Source of the DNA: Ambrosia x helenae
Lineage: Eukaryota; Streptophyta; Magnoliopsida; Asterales; Asteraceae
Length of the DNA: 64,000 nucleotides
Reading direction: 5' to 3'
Assembly (NCBI GenBank): GCA_030844895.1
Contig: CM061232.1
Span: 88,663,769 to 88,727,768, forward strand
Shown here: in pieces, positions 21,272-31,292 of the stretch
How positions within the stretch are numbered: the first letter of the stretch is position 1
How the letters are laid out: every line of letters begins with the position of its first letter
The notes under the pieces: model-generated
Told to the model about the DNA's origin: nothing
The model's input: only the letters and a program-made list of their open reading frames with translations
Databases searched by the model: none
Program-made: the position numbers and the translations under genes

Positions 21272-22652
21272 CTTAGATCGCGTTACTTGAAAACAGTTTA
21301 AATCGATGTGCTATGATAGCCCCAAATAGCGGCGACCTATCATAAGATGTATGTAAGTACCCGGACTAATAACCCGTAGGTTAACTAGTCCCCGAATGTC
21401 CAGACCATGACCATAAACGTTTGAAAACACCTTTGACTGTTAAACCGACCGTACCAGACAAGACCCGACATCCCATTGGTGACCCGACATCCCACGTGTT
21501 AGATAACTACAAGACGTCATGCAACATATGCAATTAAACACTTAATACGTGCAATAGTTCACCTAGTCTAGCATAATGTCCGATTAACGCGTAAACAGGT
21601 CCGAACACGTGTTACTAAGTCATTGGGTGTATCCCGGGGTTCCTATCATGTTCCTAGGCGTCAAATCATGTTCCGGGATGTTAAAATATACATACAGCAG
21701 CATTACATGCGATTAGGAATCAAACTAGCATTTAGGATTGTAATCACTAGTAAAAGTGGCATTTAGGATTGTAATCACTAGTGCTTGGGGCGAGTAGGCT
21801 TGTATTCGCCTGATGTTCAGGTGATTAGGAGCCTACTCGCATGAAGCCTCATGCGAATAGGATCCTACTCGCCTCTGCACACCTGTAGTGCATTTTCGCG
21901 CGTCGAACACTCCAAATCAGATCCGAAACATGTAAAAACACCCAATATCAAAACTAAACTATTAACCAACCCTTTCCAAGCAAAAACCCCCAATTTATCT
22001 CTGCTCTAACGGGCTCGGTGCGATTATTCCAAAAATGGCAAAATACTAGGTTTCATTAACTAACCTTATCTTTCCTTAAATGGAAACAATCAGATTTCAT
22101 CTCCTACAAGTTGCAATTCATCATCTCTATGTTATATCATCATCCTAGCATAATTTCTAACCATAAACAAGTAACGAATCATATCATAACATCCTATTCT
22201 TTAAGAATTACCCAAATGGGTCAAAATGCATACTTGCACCTAGACACCATAACAAGAGCTTAAACACATAGATAATCATCCTAACAACACCTACACATCA
22301 GAAGTACAACAAATTCATGGAAACATTCATGTTATAATCACCAACAATCATCATATGCACAAATACTTCACATATAGCAAGTATTATGGTGTAGACTTGT
22401 TTTAGAACTCTTTTCAAAGGGTTTTAAAGAAACAAACTTAGCAAAACAAGGTCTGGACTTTTGGGGAACCAAAACAACAACTTTACAAAGGTATAGGATG
22501 AAGAACACACCTTGGATTTTATCAAAGAAGGGTGTATAAGCTTGGTGATGGTGTGTTTTGAGGCAAAGCAAGTTCCAGAGGTGTTTCAAGGTGTGTGGGA
22601 GGCCTAGGATCAGTTAGGGTTGCACAAATGGTGTTTGGGGAGTCAAGGGTTC

Positions 22653-22660
22653 TATTTATA
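22653..22660 (-). promoter_or_regulatory. TATA box of the G2 LTR
   Basis: The minus strand reads TATAAATA. The GGCGAGTAGG motif array begins about 30 bp upstream (22689 and beyond). The other LTR has the same arrangement at about 32127-32134. Confidence 0.65.
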
Positions 22661-22688
22661 GGTGTTTTGACCCGTGCACAGCCCTTCA

Positions 22689-22830
22689 GGCGAGTAGAAG
22701 ATCAGTTCAGGCGAGTAGGGATCCTACTCACCTCTATTCATGCGAGTAGGGATCCTACTCGCCCCAAACTCCCTCTATTCGCATCAAGTGGGGCGATTAG
22801 GGGCTCCCCCAGGCTCCTAATCGCCTATAG
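22689..22830. repeat. GGCGAGTAGG motif array beside the G2 promoter
   Basis: About eight copies of GGCGAGTAGG or its complement, some fused as GCGAGTAGG-GATCC-TACTCGC palindromes (22710-22732 and 22742-22763). A second cluster lies at 21787-21880, downstream of the TATA box in the transcribed region. The equivalent clusters in the other LTR are at about 32155-32290 and 27155-27193 plus 31288-31345. Confidence 0.9.
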
Positions 22831-23207
22831 GGTGCTGGAACGGGTTTTTGGCGCGTTAAACACTATTTTAACACATATAAACATGTATTCCCATACCGAC
22901 AAGTCACATAATGATTTCAAACATATAATGCACGATAACTAACACGTTTACATCCGTTCACCAATTCCCGGGACTCGAGACTTGTGTGTGCGTTAAACCC
23001 GGCGATTTCCACGAATCACCAATCCTTGTACACATGGTTATGGACCGACTCCCGATGATCCCGCGGATCATCGTAACGACTCCCGATGATTCCCAGAATC
23101 ATCGTACCGACTCGACTGACCCCGTTAAGTACGTAATATGCATGACTCGCTAAGGTAGACTTACTAGTTTAACGAAAGTTATTAACCGGAGTTTGCCGGG
23201 TGTCACA

Positions 23208-23335
23208 TCATCCCCCAGTTGAAAGAATTTTCGCCCCGAAAATTTCCCGAAGTAAAATAGGTCGAAGCGATAAAAAGAAAAATTTTCCCGGTCATCACAT
23301 CATCCCCCTGTTGAAAGGAATCTCGCCCCGAGATT
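23208..23335 (-). promoter_or_regulatory. Doubled hairpin-polypurine module before the G2 3' LTR
   Basis: On the minus strand, CAACTGGGGGATGA (23222-23209) abuts the LTR and is the expected polypurine tract. It is preceded by a hairpin AATTTTCG-GGG-CGAAAATT. About 80 bp upstream a second copy is found: hairpin GAATCTCG-GGG-CGAGATTC, then CAACAGGGGGATGATGTGA. The inner copy ends in a sequence resembling the LTR start. Confidence 0.7.
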
Positions 23336-23811
23336 CGCTCTCCGACAGTAATGGGTGTCAACCCAAGCACACGGGAACCCCTAACCCATCAGAGTCTCGG
23401 CCCACCACGTGAACCGTAATGAATCTAGATAACACAAGAGATGACCCACCAAGCACGCAACTAAGCATCCAGCGCCCAAAACAACGTTCCCCGAAAGTAC
23501 AGAAAGATATAAGGGTCACGACTAGAGATGTTAAGAATGAGTACTCCGACTCGAGAAACTAATTCCTTGAGACGAATATGGGACGGCTGTAGTAAACTGT
23601 CACATAACCAACCCGACCCGACCGGAGATATGCTGAAGACCCTTGAAATCGGTATAAACGACGTATCAGGTACCGTCCAAGCAATGCCTCCAGACTACCT
23701 CCTCACATCGAATTTACACACTCGAGACCCGAACAAAATGCAACACGACACACGATAACCAAGGACCTACCCTCCCAAGGTGTAGAAACAGAGTATAGTA
23801 ACGGATAAAGC
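23336..23811 (-). other. 3' internal region of G2, no gene
   Basis: Non-coding stretch between the gag stop and the polypurine module. I see no pol remnant in any frame. Short ORFs have no recognisable motifs. Confidence 0.6.
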
Positions 23812-25119
23812 TTAACGGTTATGAAACCCTTGATAGTACGAAAGCCAAAATAAAAGTGAAGTAATACGACAAATAAAGGACGTACCGGTAGCAGTATCAG
23901 GTTCCCCTTTGTCTCCATCATTGTCCTGTTTCATCATAGGACAATTGCGCTTGAAATGCCCCGTTTCCCCACAGTTGTAGCAGCCCTGGTTTCCCCACGA
24001 AGCGGGAGTAGCACCTGTAGCCTGAGCCGGCTTAGATGGAAGACTGGCCCGACAATCCTTAGTGAAATGGCCCGTCTTATTACAGCGCTCACAACGAAAC
24101 CTGTCACAATTCCCATAGTGATGAAACCCACACAGATCGCATCTCGGTTTCTTCTCGGTATACCTACCCTGCTTCTGGTCGGACGACGATCCCGAAGCGT
24201 CAACCTTCTTCACCTGCTGCTGCGGTTGACCCGAGCCCGAGCTCTTACCAGGACCATCCCACTTCCTCTTGTGGTTCACCGGTGCTTTAACAGTGGTGCC
24301 CCTAGGAGGTAAAACACCCTCAGCAACCTTCATATTCGTCAGCCTGTGAGCCGACCGAACAACCTCAGAATACACCGCAAGATTTCCCGCAGCTACTAAC
24401 CCCCTAACCTCTGGTACCAGCCCAGCAACATAATGCTCAATCCTCCTGTACTCCGGCGTGTGCAAATCCGGGCACAACACCGCCAGCTCATTATGCCTAG
24501 TCGTATACACCTCAATCTCGGACCCCACCATTTTGTGATTCCAGACCTCGTGCTCGAGCTTTTGAACCTCGTCCCTCGGACAGTACTCGCTTTTCAGAAG
24601 TTGGACAAATTCTGTCCAGGGCATAGCGTGGGCTTCCCCAATACCCAAGGTCTGGGTGGTGGAGTTCCACCAAGTCAGAGCTTGACCCTCAAGGGTCGCC
24701 GAAGCATACTTCACGCGGTCGCCCGCCGGGCAACTGCACATAGAGAACACGGATTCAACTTTTTCCAACCACCGGAGCAGTCCCACTGCCCCTTCAGTCC
24801 CATTAAAGTTGTGGGGTTTGCAATCCATGAACTTTTTGTAAGAGCACTGAGGTGGAGGGGGATTGACAGCGCCACCTGGGACAGAACACTCAGGTAAACA
24901 ATCAAGGAAGGATAAGATACCCAGAAACAAGGTAGAGTAGGTAGCAATCGACTTACCACCCATAGCGTTGTGGGCAGCTTGGAACGCAGCTAAAGCCACA
25001 TTCACATGCTGTTGCATCAGATTGTTCAGCTCCTCCTGGGTCATGTTAATGTTGCCACGACCGCCACCACCGCGGCCGCCAGCACGGCCACCCCTACGAC
25101 CACCACGAGCTCCCGACAT
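23812..25119 (-). CDS. gag: Gag protein of G2
   Basis: The start is taken at ATG 25119 (MSGARGGRRGG, context AAGATGTCG); an upstream in-frame ATG at 25140 adds only seven residues. An RGG-rich N-terminus is followed by NMTQEELNNLMQQHVNVALAAF, then the capsid (NPPPPQCSYKKF; ALTWWNSTTQ; YCPRDEVQKLEHE), then a Cys/His cluster and zinc knuckles CERCNKTGHFTKDC and CYNCGETGHFKRNC. There is an 81-nt GT-AG intron at 24956-24876. Because 81 is divisible by three and contains no stop, the unspliced ORF is also open (435 codons from this start). The protein would form particles. No protease follows, so cleavage would need a partner such as G3. Codon use and high similarity to G3 gag show recent common origin. 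Confidence 0.88.
   Translation of the reverse strand: MSGARGGRRGGRAGGRGGGGRGNINMTQEELNNLMQQHVNVALAAFQAAHNAMGGKSIATYSTLFLGILSFLDCLPECSVPGGAVNPPPPQCSYKKFMDCKPHNFNGTEGAVGLLRWLEKVESVFSMCSCPAGDRVKYASATLEGQALTWWNSTTQTLGIGEAHAMPWTEFVQLLKSEYCPRDEVQKLEHEVWNHKMVGSEIEVYTTRHNELAVLCPDLHTPEYRRIEHYVAGLVPEVRGLVAAGNLAVYSEVVRSAHRLTNMKVAEGVLPPRGTTVKAPVNHKRKWDGPGKSSGSGQPQQQVKKVDASGSSSDQKQGRYTEKKPRCDLCGFHHYGNCDRFRCERCNKTGHFTKDCRASLPSKPAQATGATPASWGNQGCYNCGETGHFKRNCPMMKQDNDGDKGEPDTATGTSFICRITSLLFWLSYYQGFHNR
24876..24956 (-). other. Candidate 81-nt intron in G2 gag
   Basis: Minus strand: donor GGTG|GTAAGTCG (24956), acceptor CTGTCCCAG|GTGGCG (24876). The position is the same as the G3 gag intron. Retention would insert 27 residues in frame. 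Confidence 0.7.
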
Positions 25120-25789
25120 CTTCTGCCAGAACAAGAACAAAACACTCAGTCCATCGCCAACGCTAAACCGATAGAAATCAAAAGGAACAAAGAATTGGGT
25201 TCAAACGTGACCATTGATCCCAACGCGAGGTCCACCAAGTCTTCCATGCATTTCAACTTATGATTTCGTGTGCACCCGAAATGATAAATTTCTCTACATG
25301 GTCCTCTAGGCGTGCCCCGAGCTTGAACCTCAAGCCACCCGATACCCACAGCTTAGGAGAAACAACCAACTCAAGGGATTTCCAAGTGACTAATCACCTA
25401 GAGATAGATTTCAACGAGTACATGCGCAAGATAATGTGTGTAAGCAGATGTGTTCATTGGAGCATAGGAGGGAGATGTCCGAATCCTGGACAGATCTCGA
25501 GAATGAGCCGAAGCTGCTCCAACGTACACCACTGCCGTGCAAGGTTTATCGAACAAGTCCCTCCGACTTTAACCCGAAAGGAAGGATAGAGTAGAGATAG
25601 AAACATCAAAGACAAGGAAGATAATACGACACTGTGTGTTAAGGATACCGACACCCCGACAAAGTTAATATGTTTACCCAAAGACACGACTCGTACGTAT
25701 GTGACCGTCTAATGTGTGCAAGACTCGGCTATAGACTAGACTCTACATGCAGTCCTAGTTCACTATAACCATTGGCTCTGATACCAATC
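25120..25789 (-). other. G2 leader with primer binding site
   Basis: Untranslated region between PBS and gag ATG. The PBS TGGTATCAGAGC (minus strand, 25786-25775) is the complement of the 3' end of plant initiator tRNA-Met and sits 3 nt from the LTR end. ORFs in the leader show no family motif. Confidence 0.85.
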
Positions 25790-27193
25790 TGTCACACCCT
25801 CAAATTTCCACATGCGGGGTTTTACCGCGAGGCGCGTGACACACCAGGATCCAAGTCAACGGTCACAACAAACGACAACTAAATGTAAGAAAATACGTAA
25901 GACATTCCATGAAACAAATACGTAAGACATTCCATGAAACAACCAAAACATTATGCTTTGAGCCATAAACCAGCAGCAGAAGCATTTCTTGTTTACAACC
26001 AAAAGACATATTACAGTTTTTTTTCCAAATCATAGTTTAATATGCAACAAGACTTCTAGACGCCGTGCAAGACTCCGTGCGCGCCTAGCCATTAACCGCT
26101 ACCTTAGCGACCTGAGAAAACATGCCAAAAATGTCAACATATAATGCTGGTGAGTTCACAGGTTTTTTCTTTTTCAATAATCGTTTCATTAATCCTTTAA
26201 AAACTGTTACCGTTACCGTTACTGTTATTGTTACTGTTATTGTTACTGTTCATACTATGCTTGTTCGTACGCTAGCTAGGCGTCAAGTGTGTTACTCATA
26301 CGGGCGAAACCATTGCTGACTGTGTGATACCCTTGTTTACAGACTACCTCATCTTCGGTAAGCCTAGTGTGATTGAGACAATATGCACCCGCCTGGCCTC
26401 CAGCCGTCGAGTGGGGTTTGTCAGGCCCAATAGCGCTATCCACATTTCCCCGCTACATCCCCGTATTAGTGGTTTCTAAGGGACTTAGATGAACCGTATA
26501 GTAATAAGGTGTGAGCCATAGTATAACATGAAAACATGTGTTTATAACTTATAACATGTAAATGTGTGATCCAAAATGTATACGCATGTTTCTCACCCCG
26601 AAAACAAAACCAATAAAGTGTGGGGCCGTGAACTCACCTTAGATCGCGTTACTTGAAAACAGTTAAATCGGTGTGCTATGATAGCCCCAAATAGCGGCGA
26701 CCTATCATAAGATGTATGTAAGTACCCGGACTAATAACCCGTAGGTTAACTAGTCCCTGAATGTCCAGACCAAGACCATAAACGTTTGAAAACACCTTTG
26801 ACTGTTAAACCGACCGTACCAGACAAGACCCGACATCCCATTGGTGACCCGATATCCCACGTGTTAGATAAATACAAGACATCATGCAACATATGCAATT
26901 AAACACTTAATACGTGCAATAGTTCACCTAGTCTAGCATAATGTCCGATTAACGCGTAAACAGGTCCGAACACGTGTTACTAAGTCATTGGGTGTATCCC
27001 GGGGTTCCTATCATGTTCCTAGGCGTCAAATCATGTTCCGGGATGTTAAAATATACATACAGCAGCATTACATGCGATTAGGAATCAAACTAGCAATTAG
27101 GATTGTAATCACTAGTAAAAGTGGCATTTAGGATTGTAATCACTAGTGCTTGGGGCGAATAGGCTTGTATTCGCCTGATGTTCAGGTGATTAG
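25790..27193 (-). mobile_element. 5' LTR of G2, left part (before E2)
   Basis: Nearly identical to 20434-21837. It ends at ATTAG (27189-27193), the E2 target site. The LTR continues at 31288/31293. The microsatellite at 26207-26252 is about 12 bp longer than in the other LTR. Confidence 0.92.
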
Positions 27194-27433
27194 TGTAACA
27201 TCGCAAAATTTTCCCCAAAATTTTAATACATAAAAAGCCCTTATATATATATATTTTTTTTATTACACCTTTATCATTAATATTATACAAATGTGCCTAA
27301 GTCTTTATTTATCTTAACTCACAACTTATATACATACATAAATGTATATAAATAATAATAATAATAATATGATTCTAAATTCTTTTTTTTTTCACATACA
27401 AGATTTTTTTTTTTTTTTTTAAATAAAGCCTTG

Positions 27434-27500
27434 AGTCAAATAGTCAAAGTCCTAGTCAAAGTCTTAGTCAAACAGTCAAAGTCTTAGTCAAATAGTCAAT
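27434..27500 (+). promoter_or_regulatory. Seven-copy W-box-like array upstream of the E2 TATA box
   Basis: AGTCA(A/T) occurs at 27434, 27442, 27454, 27466, 27474, 27486 and 27494. Its complement contains TTGACT, the core bound by WRKY factors. A further TTGACC lies at about 27525. The array ends 64 bp before the TATA box. The copy in the 3' LTR is at 30207-30273. Confidence 0.7.
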
Positions 27501-27563
27501 TCATCATAAAACCATACTTTATGGTGTTGACCAATTTTAATGGCTAATTGACTCCAAAACTAG

Positions 27564-27571
27564 TATAAAAA
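27564..27571 (+). promoter_or_regulatory. TATA box of E2 LTR
   Basis: TATAAAAA in the context ACTAGTATAAAAACCC. The 3' LTR copy is at about 30340. Confidence 0.7.
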
Positions 27572-27842
27572 CCCACCTATGACCCATTATACTTTGCACC
27601 TCTAAATCGATTGTTTCAATCCGATTAAAATTTCCCTCATACCTTTCTTCTATAGTCTATTACTTCTACAATTGAAGCTTTGATTATAAGCTCTTATAAT
27701 TGGCGAATTGGAAGCTTGATATTCTTTCTTTTTCGTTTTCTTCAATTTGGACTAGCTACGTTGTTGAGTCTTTGGGGTTCGCCTCGCATACATTCACAAC
27801 ACATTATTCTATTTTTTTTACGAGACATAACATTTTGCTAAG

Positions 27843-28315
27843 GTGAGTTTTACATAGCCCCTTTTCTATTTATCACCATTTTTGGGGTGAAACATGTTAC
27901 AACAATATTTATGCAATTCAATCATCAATGTGTCTATGTGTTTTTCTATGTTGCATTATGTCTTGAACATGACTAGGGTAAGCACAATTCTAGCATAAAC
28001 ATTCATCAGCCAAACGGTATACATTGATAGATCTATTGGACTGACAATCCCACCCGGATACGTGCCTCCTACAAAGGTTACGTGGGTGTTTGTTACTGCA
28101 ATATAAACGAGTGAACCATGAGCGTATGGGATGTACCACAATACAACAGTCAACAAGGTTGATTATGCACTCGATTTACTTCTAGTATGTTTTCGCATAT
28201 GGACTAGATTGCCATGACACATGAATTGCACAACAATTTTATTCTATTATCAAAACCTATGTAATTCTCACCAAGTTTTGTTGACCCAAAACATTTTCAA
28301 CTTAACATGTTTCAG
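27843..28315 (+). other. Candidate intron inside the E2 LTR (473 nt)
   Basis: Donor CTAAG|GTGAGTTT at 27843, branch-like CTTAAC, acceptor CATGTTTCAG|GTTCT ending at 28315. The 3' LTR has the same pair at 30619-31091. Confidence 0.5.
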
Positions 28316-28511
28316 GTTCTACTTGCTTGGAGATTTGAATTGATGCTTGAGGATATTTGCATAGTTTTATTTAATTTGATGTACAAATTCTTAGAACAAT
28401 TGTATGTAAATTATTTAAATCATTTAATGAAATTTGTTATTCACCATGAGCTACTGAACAATCATCACTACGTGACATCCCGATGTTTCCGCCATCGGTT
28501 GGGGTGTTACA

Positions 28512-29054
28512 GATTGGTATCAGAGCCATGGTTATAGGGAATTAGGTTATTAGAAAAATAATCTAGTCTATAACCATAGGATTATAACCAGTATTTGCTT
28601 CTTTTACTTGCCATTCTCTATCTCCCTCCTACTTCTTATCCCTACTTTCATCCTTAAAAGAAGGTTGCTCTCCACCGTTGGATCTACTCTTAGACTAATA
28701 GGACAAAATCCTCAGGTTTAGCCTGAACCACCTTGAGATCTCGTCGAAGTTCTAGATTTTAATAACGAACACGTGCAATCTGGAAGGGTGAACGCCTGTA
28801 TTCTGAGTCTTCTGTCTAGGCTGGCATTGCGCATATATCCCAATCAGACGAGGGACCCGGATGCCTACCTGGGAATTCTCGGGATGAGTGTTCACTTATA
28901 GGCTAAAGCATGTCTTCATATGTTATTAGAATTTAGAATCTTTGATAAGTCAACGTTTTCGTTTATTCGTTTTAATTAAATGAATAAATGATTACATTCC
29001 TTATATTACCTCATTGTCCTTCATTTAACCCATATCTTATTGAACATTCATTAC
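28512..29054 (+). other. PBS and leader of E2
   Basis: TGGTATCAGAGC at 28515-28526 is the initiator tRNA-Met type PBS. The leader resembles that of E3 (62545-63089). It is fused to the gag tail just before the position where E3 starts gag, so most of gag has been deleted. No gene. Confidence 0.85.
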
Positions 29055-29117
29055 CCAAATCACTTCTGTAACCGATGCCCTAAACTAAACAGAGATCAAG
29101 ATCCTCCAGCTACCTAA
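29055..29117 (+). pseudogene. Gag C-terminal remnant of E2 (20 codons plus stop)
   Basis: The frame matches the last 20 codons of E1 gag from the middle of the final zinc knuckle to the stop. The two Cys of the knuckle's first half are gone and there is no start codon in frame. It is a deletion relic. Confidence 0.85.
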
Positions 29118-29349
29118 CCGCAAGTCTCACAATTTGACTATTGGTTGCTTTTATTCTATGTATTGACGCTATTTGATTCAAGTAATAAAATATTTGTCTG
29201 AGAGTTGTTACATGGTGCATGATTGTTTGAATGTGAACTAATTATATAAATCTATACAACTACAACTCATATACTATGCTTGTTATACTTGCTTGCATAA
29301 ACATGTTATCAATTTGCAACCTATGTGTATAATAAATGCTGCACTTAAT

Positions 29350-29535
29350 AGAGGTCATCATGCCTTTTCAACAGTCGGGAGAGGCCCTACAACCTACTCC
29401 ATGACTGGTGGAGGCTATCGAACCTACTCAACGATTGGTAGAGGTCATTATGCCTTTTCAACAGTCGGGAGAGGCCCTACAACCTACTCCACGACTGGTG
29501 GAGGCTATCGGACCTGCTCAACAATCGGTGGAGAT
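29350..29535 (+). repeat. 30-bp minisatellite in E2
   Basis: Six 30-bp units, arranged as two 90-bp repeats (TCGGGAGAGG at 29375 and 29465). An ORF of 89 codons (29293-29562) reads through it as a Gly/Thr/Tyr-rich repeat. Whether it is translated is unknown. Confidence 0.85.
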
Positions 29536-29930
29536 ATAGAAGGACGCAAAACTTTAATGTAAGGTAAATTGGTGATTGCGGTCCGGAACGTAATCATGAA
29601 TTTACAGGTACATTAAGGTAGTGTGAAATTCTATCAAGGTTTTCAGTAAATAACCAATTATAAACTCTAGTTACCTGGTAGTTCATTTAGTCTTTCTATA
29701 GTCAATCAACTCATGCATTTCTTTTAGGAGTCCTAAAACTTAAGATTCTTATTCTCCTTGCTATTTCAGATGAACCTAATCCAACCCTTAAAACTCACAC
29801 ATATCAAAACTCTTACCCAAATTATTCAAAACAGTTTATTCTGTTACCTATGTCATGCCTTAACTCAAAACTTCCCAAACCACCCTTGTCCTAATTTCTA
29901 CCCAATCACCTTCAACCCTGTGTTTTCAAT

Positions 29931-29966
29931 AAACTTCGGGACGAAGTTTCCAAAAGTAGGGGAGAC
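29931..29966 (+). promoter_or_regulatory. Hairpin plus polypurine tract of E2
   Basis: AAACTTCG-GGA-CGAAGTTT (8-bp stem) then AAAAGTAGGGGAGAC (29952-29966), directly before the 3' LTR. Confidence 0.85.
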
Positions 29967-31287
29967 TGTAACATCGCAAAATTTTCCCCAAAATTTTAAT
30001 ACATAAAAAGCCCTTATATATATATATTTTTTTTATTACACCTTTATCATTAATATTATACAAATGTGCCTAAGTCTTTATTTATCTTAACTCACAACTT
30101 ATATACATACATAAATGTATATAAATAATAATAATAATAATAATATGATTCTAAATTCTTTTTTTTTTCACATACAAGATTTTTTTTTTTTTTTTTAAAT
30201 AAAGCCTTGAGTCAAATAGTCAAAGTCCTAGTCAAAGTCTTAGTCAAACAGTCAAAGTCTTAGTCAAATAGTCAATTCATCATAAAACCATACTTTATGG
30301 TGTTGACCAATTTTAATGGCTAATTGACTCCAAAACTAGTATAAAAACCCACCTATGACCCATTATACTTTGCACCTCTAAATCGATTGTTTCAATCCGA
30401 TTAAAATTTCCCTCATACCTTTCTTCTATAGTCTATTACTTCTACAATTGAAGCTTTGATTATAAGCTCTTATAATTGGCGAATTGGAAGCTTGATATTC
30501 TTTCTTTTTCGTTTTCTTCAATTTGGACTAGCTACGTTGTTGAGTCTTTGGGGTTCGCCTCGCATACATTCACAACACATTATTCTATTTTTTTTACGAG
30601 ACATAACATTTTGCTAAGGTGAGTTTTACATAGCCCCTTTTCTATTTATCACCATTTTTGGGGTGAAACATGTTACAACAATATTTATGCAATTCAATCA
30701 TCAATGTGTCTATGTGTTTTTCTATGTTGCATTATGTCTTGAACATGACTAGGGTAAGCACAATTCTAGCATAAACATTCATCAGCCAAACGGTATACAT
30801 TGATAGATCTATTGGACTGACAATCCCACCCGGATACGTGCCTCCTACAAAGGTTACGTGGGTGTTTGTTACTGCAATATAAACGAGTGAACCATGAGCG
30901 TATGGGATGTACCACAATACAACAGTCAACAAGGTTGATTATGCACTCGATTTACTTCTAGTATGTTTTCGCATATGGACTAGATTGCCATGACACATGA
31001 ATTGCACAACAATTTTATTCTATTATCAAAACCTATGTAATTCTCACCAACTTTTGTTGACCCAAAACATTTTCAACTTAACATGTTTCAGGTTCTACTT
31101 GCTTGGAGATTTGAATTGATGCTTGAGGATATTTGCATAGTTTTATTTAATTTGATGTACAAATTCTTAGAACAATTGTATGTAAATTATTTAAATCATT
31201 TAATGAAATTTGTTATTCACCATGAGCTACTGAACAATCATCACTACGTGACATCCCGATGTTTCCGCCATCGGTTGGGGTGTTACA
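29967..31287 (+). mobile_element. 3' LTR of E2 (1321 bp)
   Basis: Almost identical to 27194-28511. It is followed by ATTAG (31288-31292) and then by the rest of the G2 LTR. Confidence 0.95.
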
Positions 31288-31292
31288 ATTAG

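Larger units (their letters stand above)
20434..23207 (-). mobile_element. 3' LTR of G2 (2774 bp)
   Basis: Read on the minus strand it runs from TGTGACACCCGG (23207) to ...GTGACA (20434). It holds a motif cluster of GGCGAGTAGG/CCTACTCGCC at 22689-22830, a TATA box at 22653-22660, a second motif cluster at 21787-21880, a candidate splice donor (21271) and acceptor (20758), and a (GTTACC/GTTACT)n microsatellite at about 20852-20884 whose length differs in the other LTR. Small ORFs in it are spurious. Confidence 0.9.
27194..28511 (+). mobile_element. 5' LTR of E2 (1318 bp)
   Basis: Starts TGTAACATCGCAAAA and ends GGGGTGTTACA. It contains poly(T) tracts, a cluster of AGTCAA motifs (27434-27500), a TATA box (27564) and a candidate intron (27843-28315). 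Unlike the E1 and E3 LTRs it has no tRNA-like blocks. ORFs inside it repeat exactly in the 3' LTR and are not genes. Confidence 0.95.
27194..31287 (+). mobile_element. E2: very young, gag-less LTR element with 5-bp TSD
   Basis: Two LTRs (27194-28511 and 29967-31287) flank a 1455-bp internal region, and ATTAG is duplicated at 27189-27193 and 31288-31292. By eye the LTRs differ by one substitution (G at 28273 against C at the matching place near 31049) and one extra AAT unit, so insertion is recent. The internal region keeps PBS, leader, the last 20 codons of gag, the minisatellite, the hairpin and the polypurine tract. All replication proteins must come from other elements. Confidence 0.95.

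Noticed and set aside
22368..22942. ORFs of 73 and 115 codons, repeated at 31833-32284
   Set aside because: They lie in the G2 LTRs and have no domain; the repetition is due to the two LTRs.
24433..24897. 154-codon plus-strand ORF
   Set aside because: It is a shadow of the G2 gag on the other strand.
27956..28156. Small ORF repeated at 30732-30932
   Set aside because: It lies antisense within the E2 LTR and repeats only because the LTR repeats.
29350..29535. CRISPR-like array of 30-bp repeats
   Set aside because: The units are contiguous and diverged without unique spacers, and the genome is a plant; it is a minisatellite of an LTR element.
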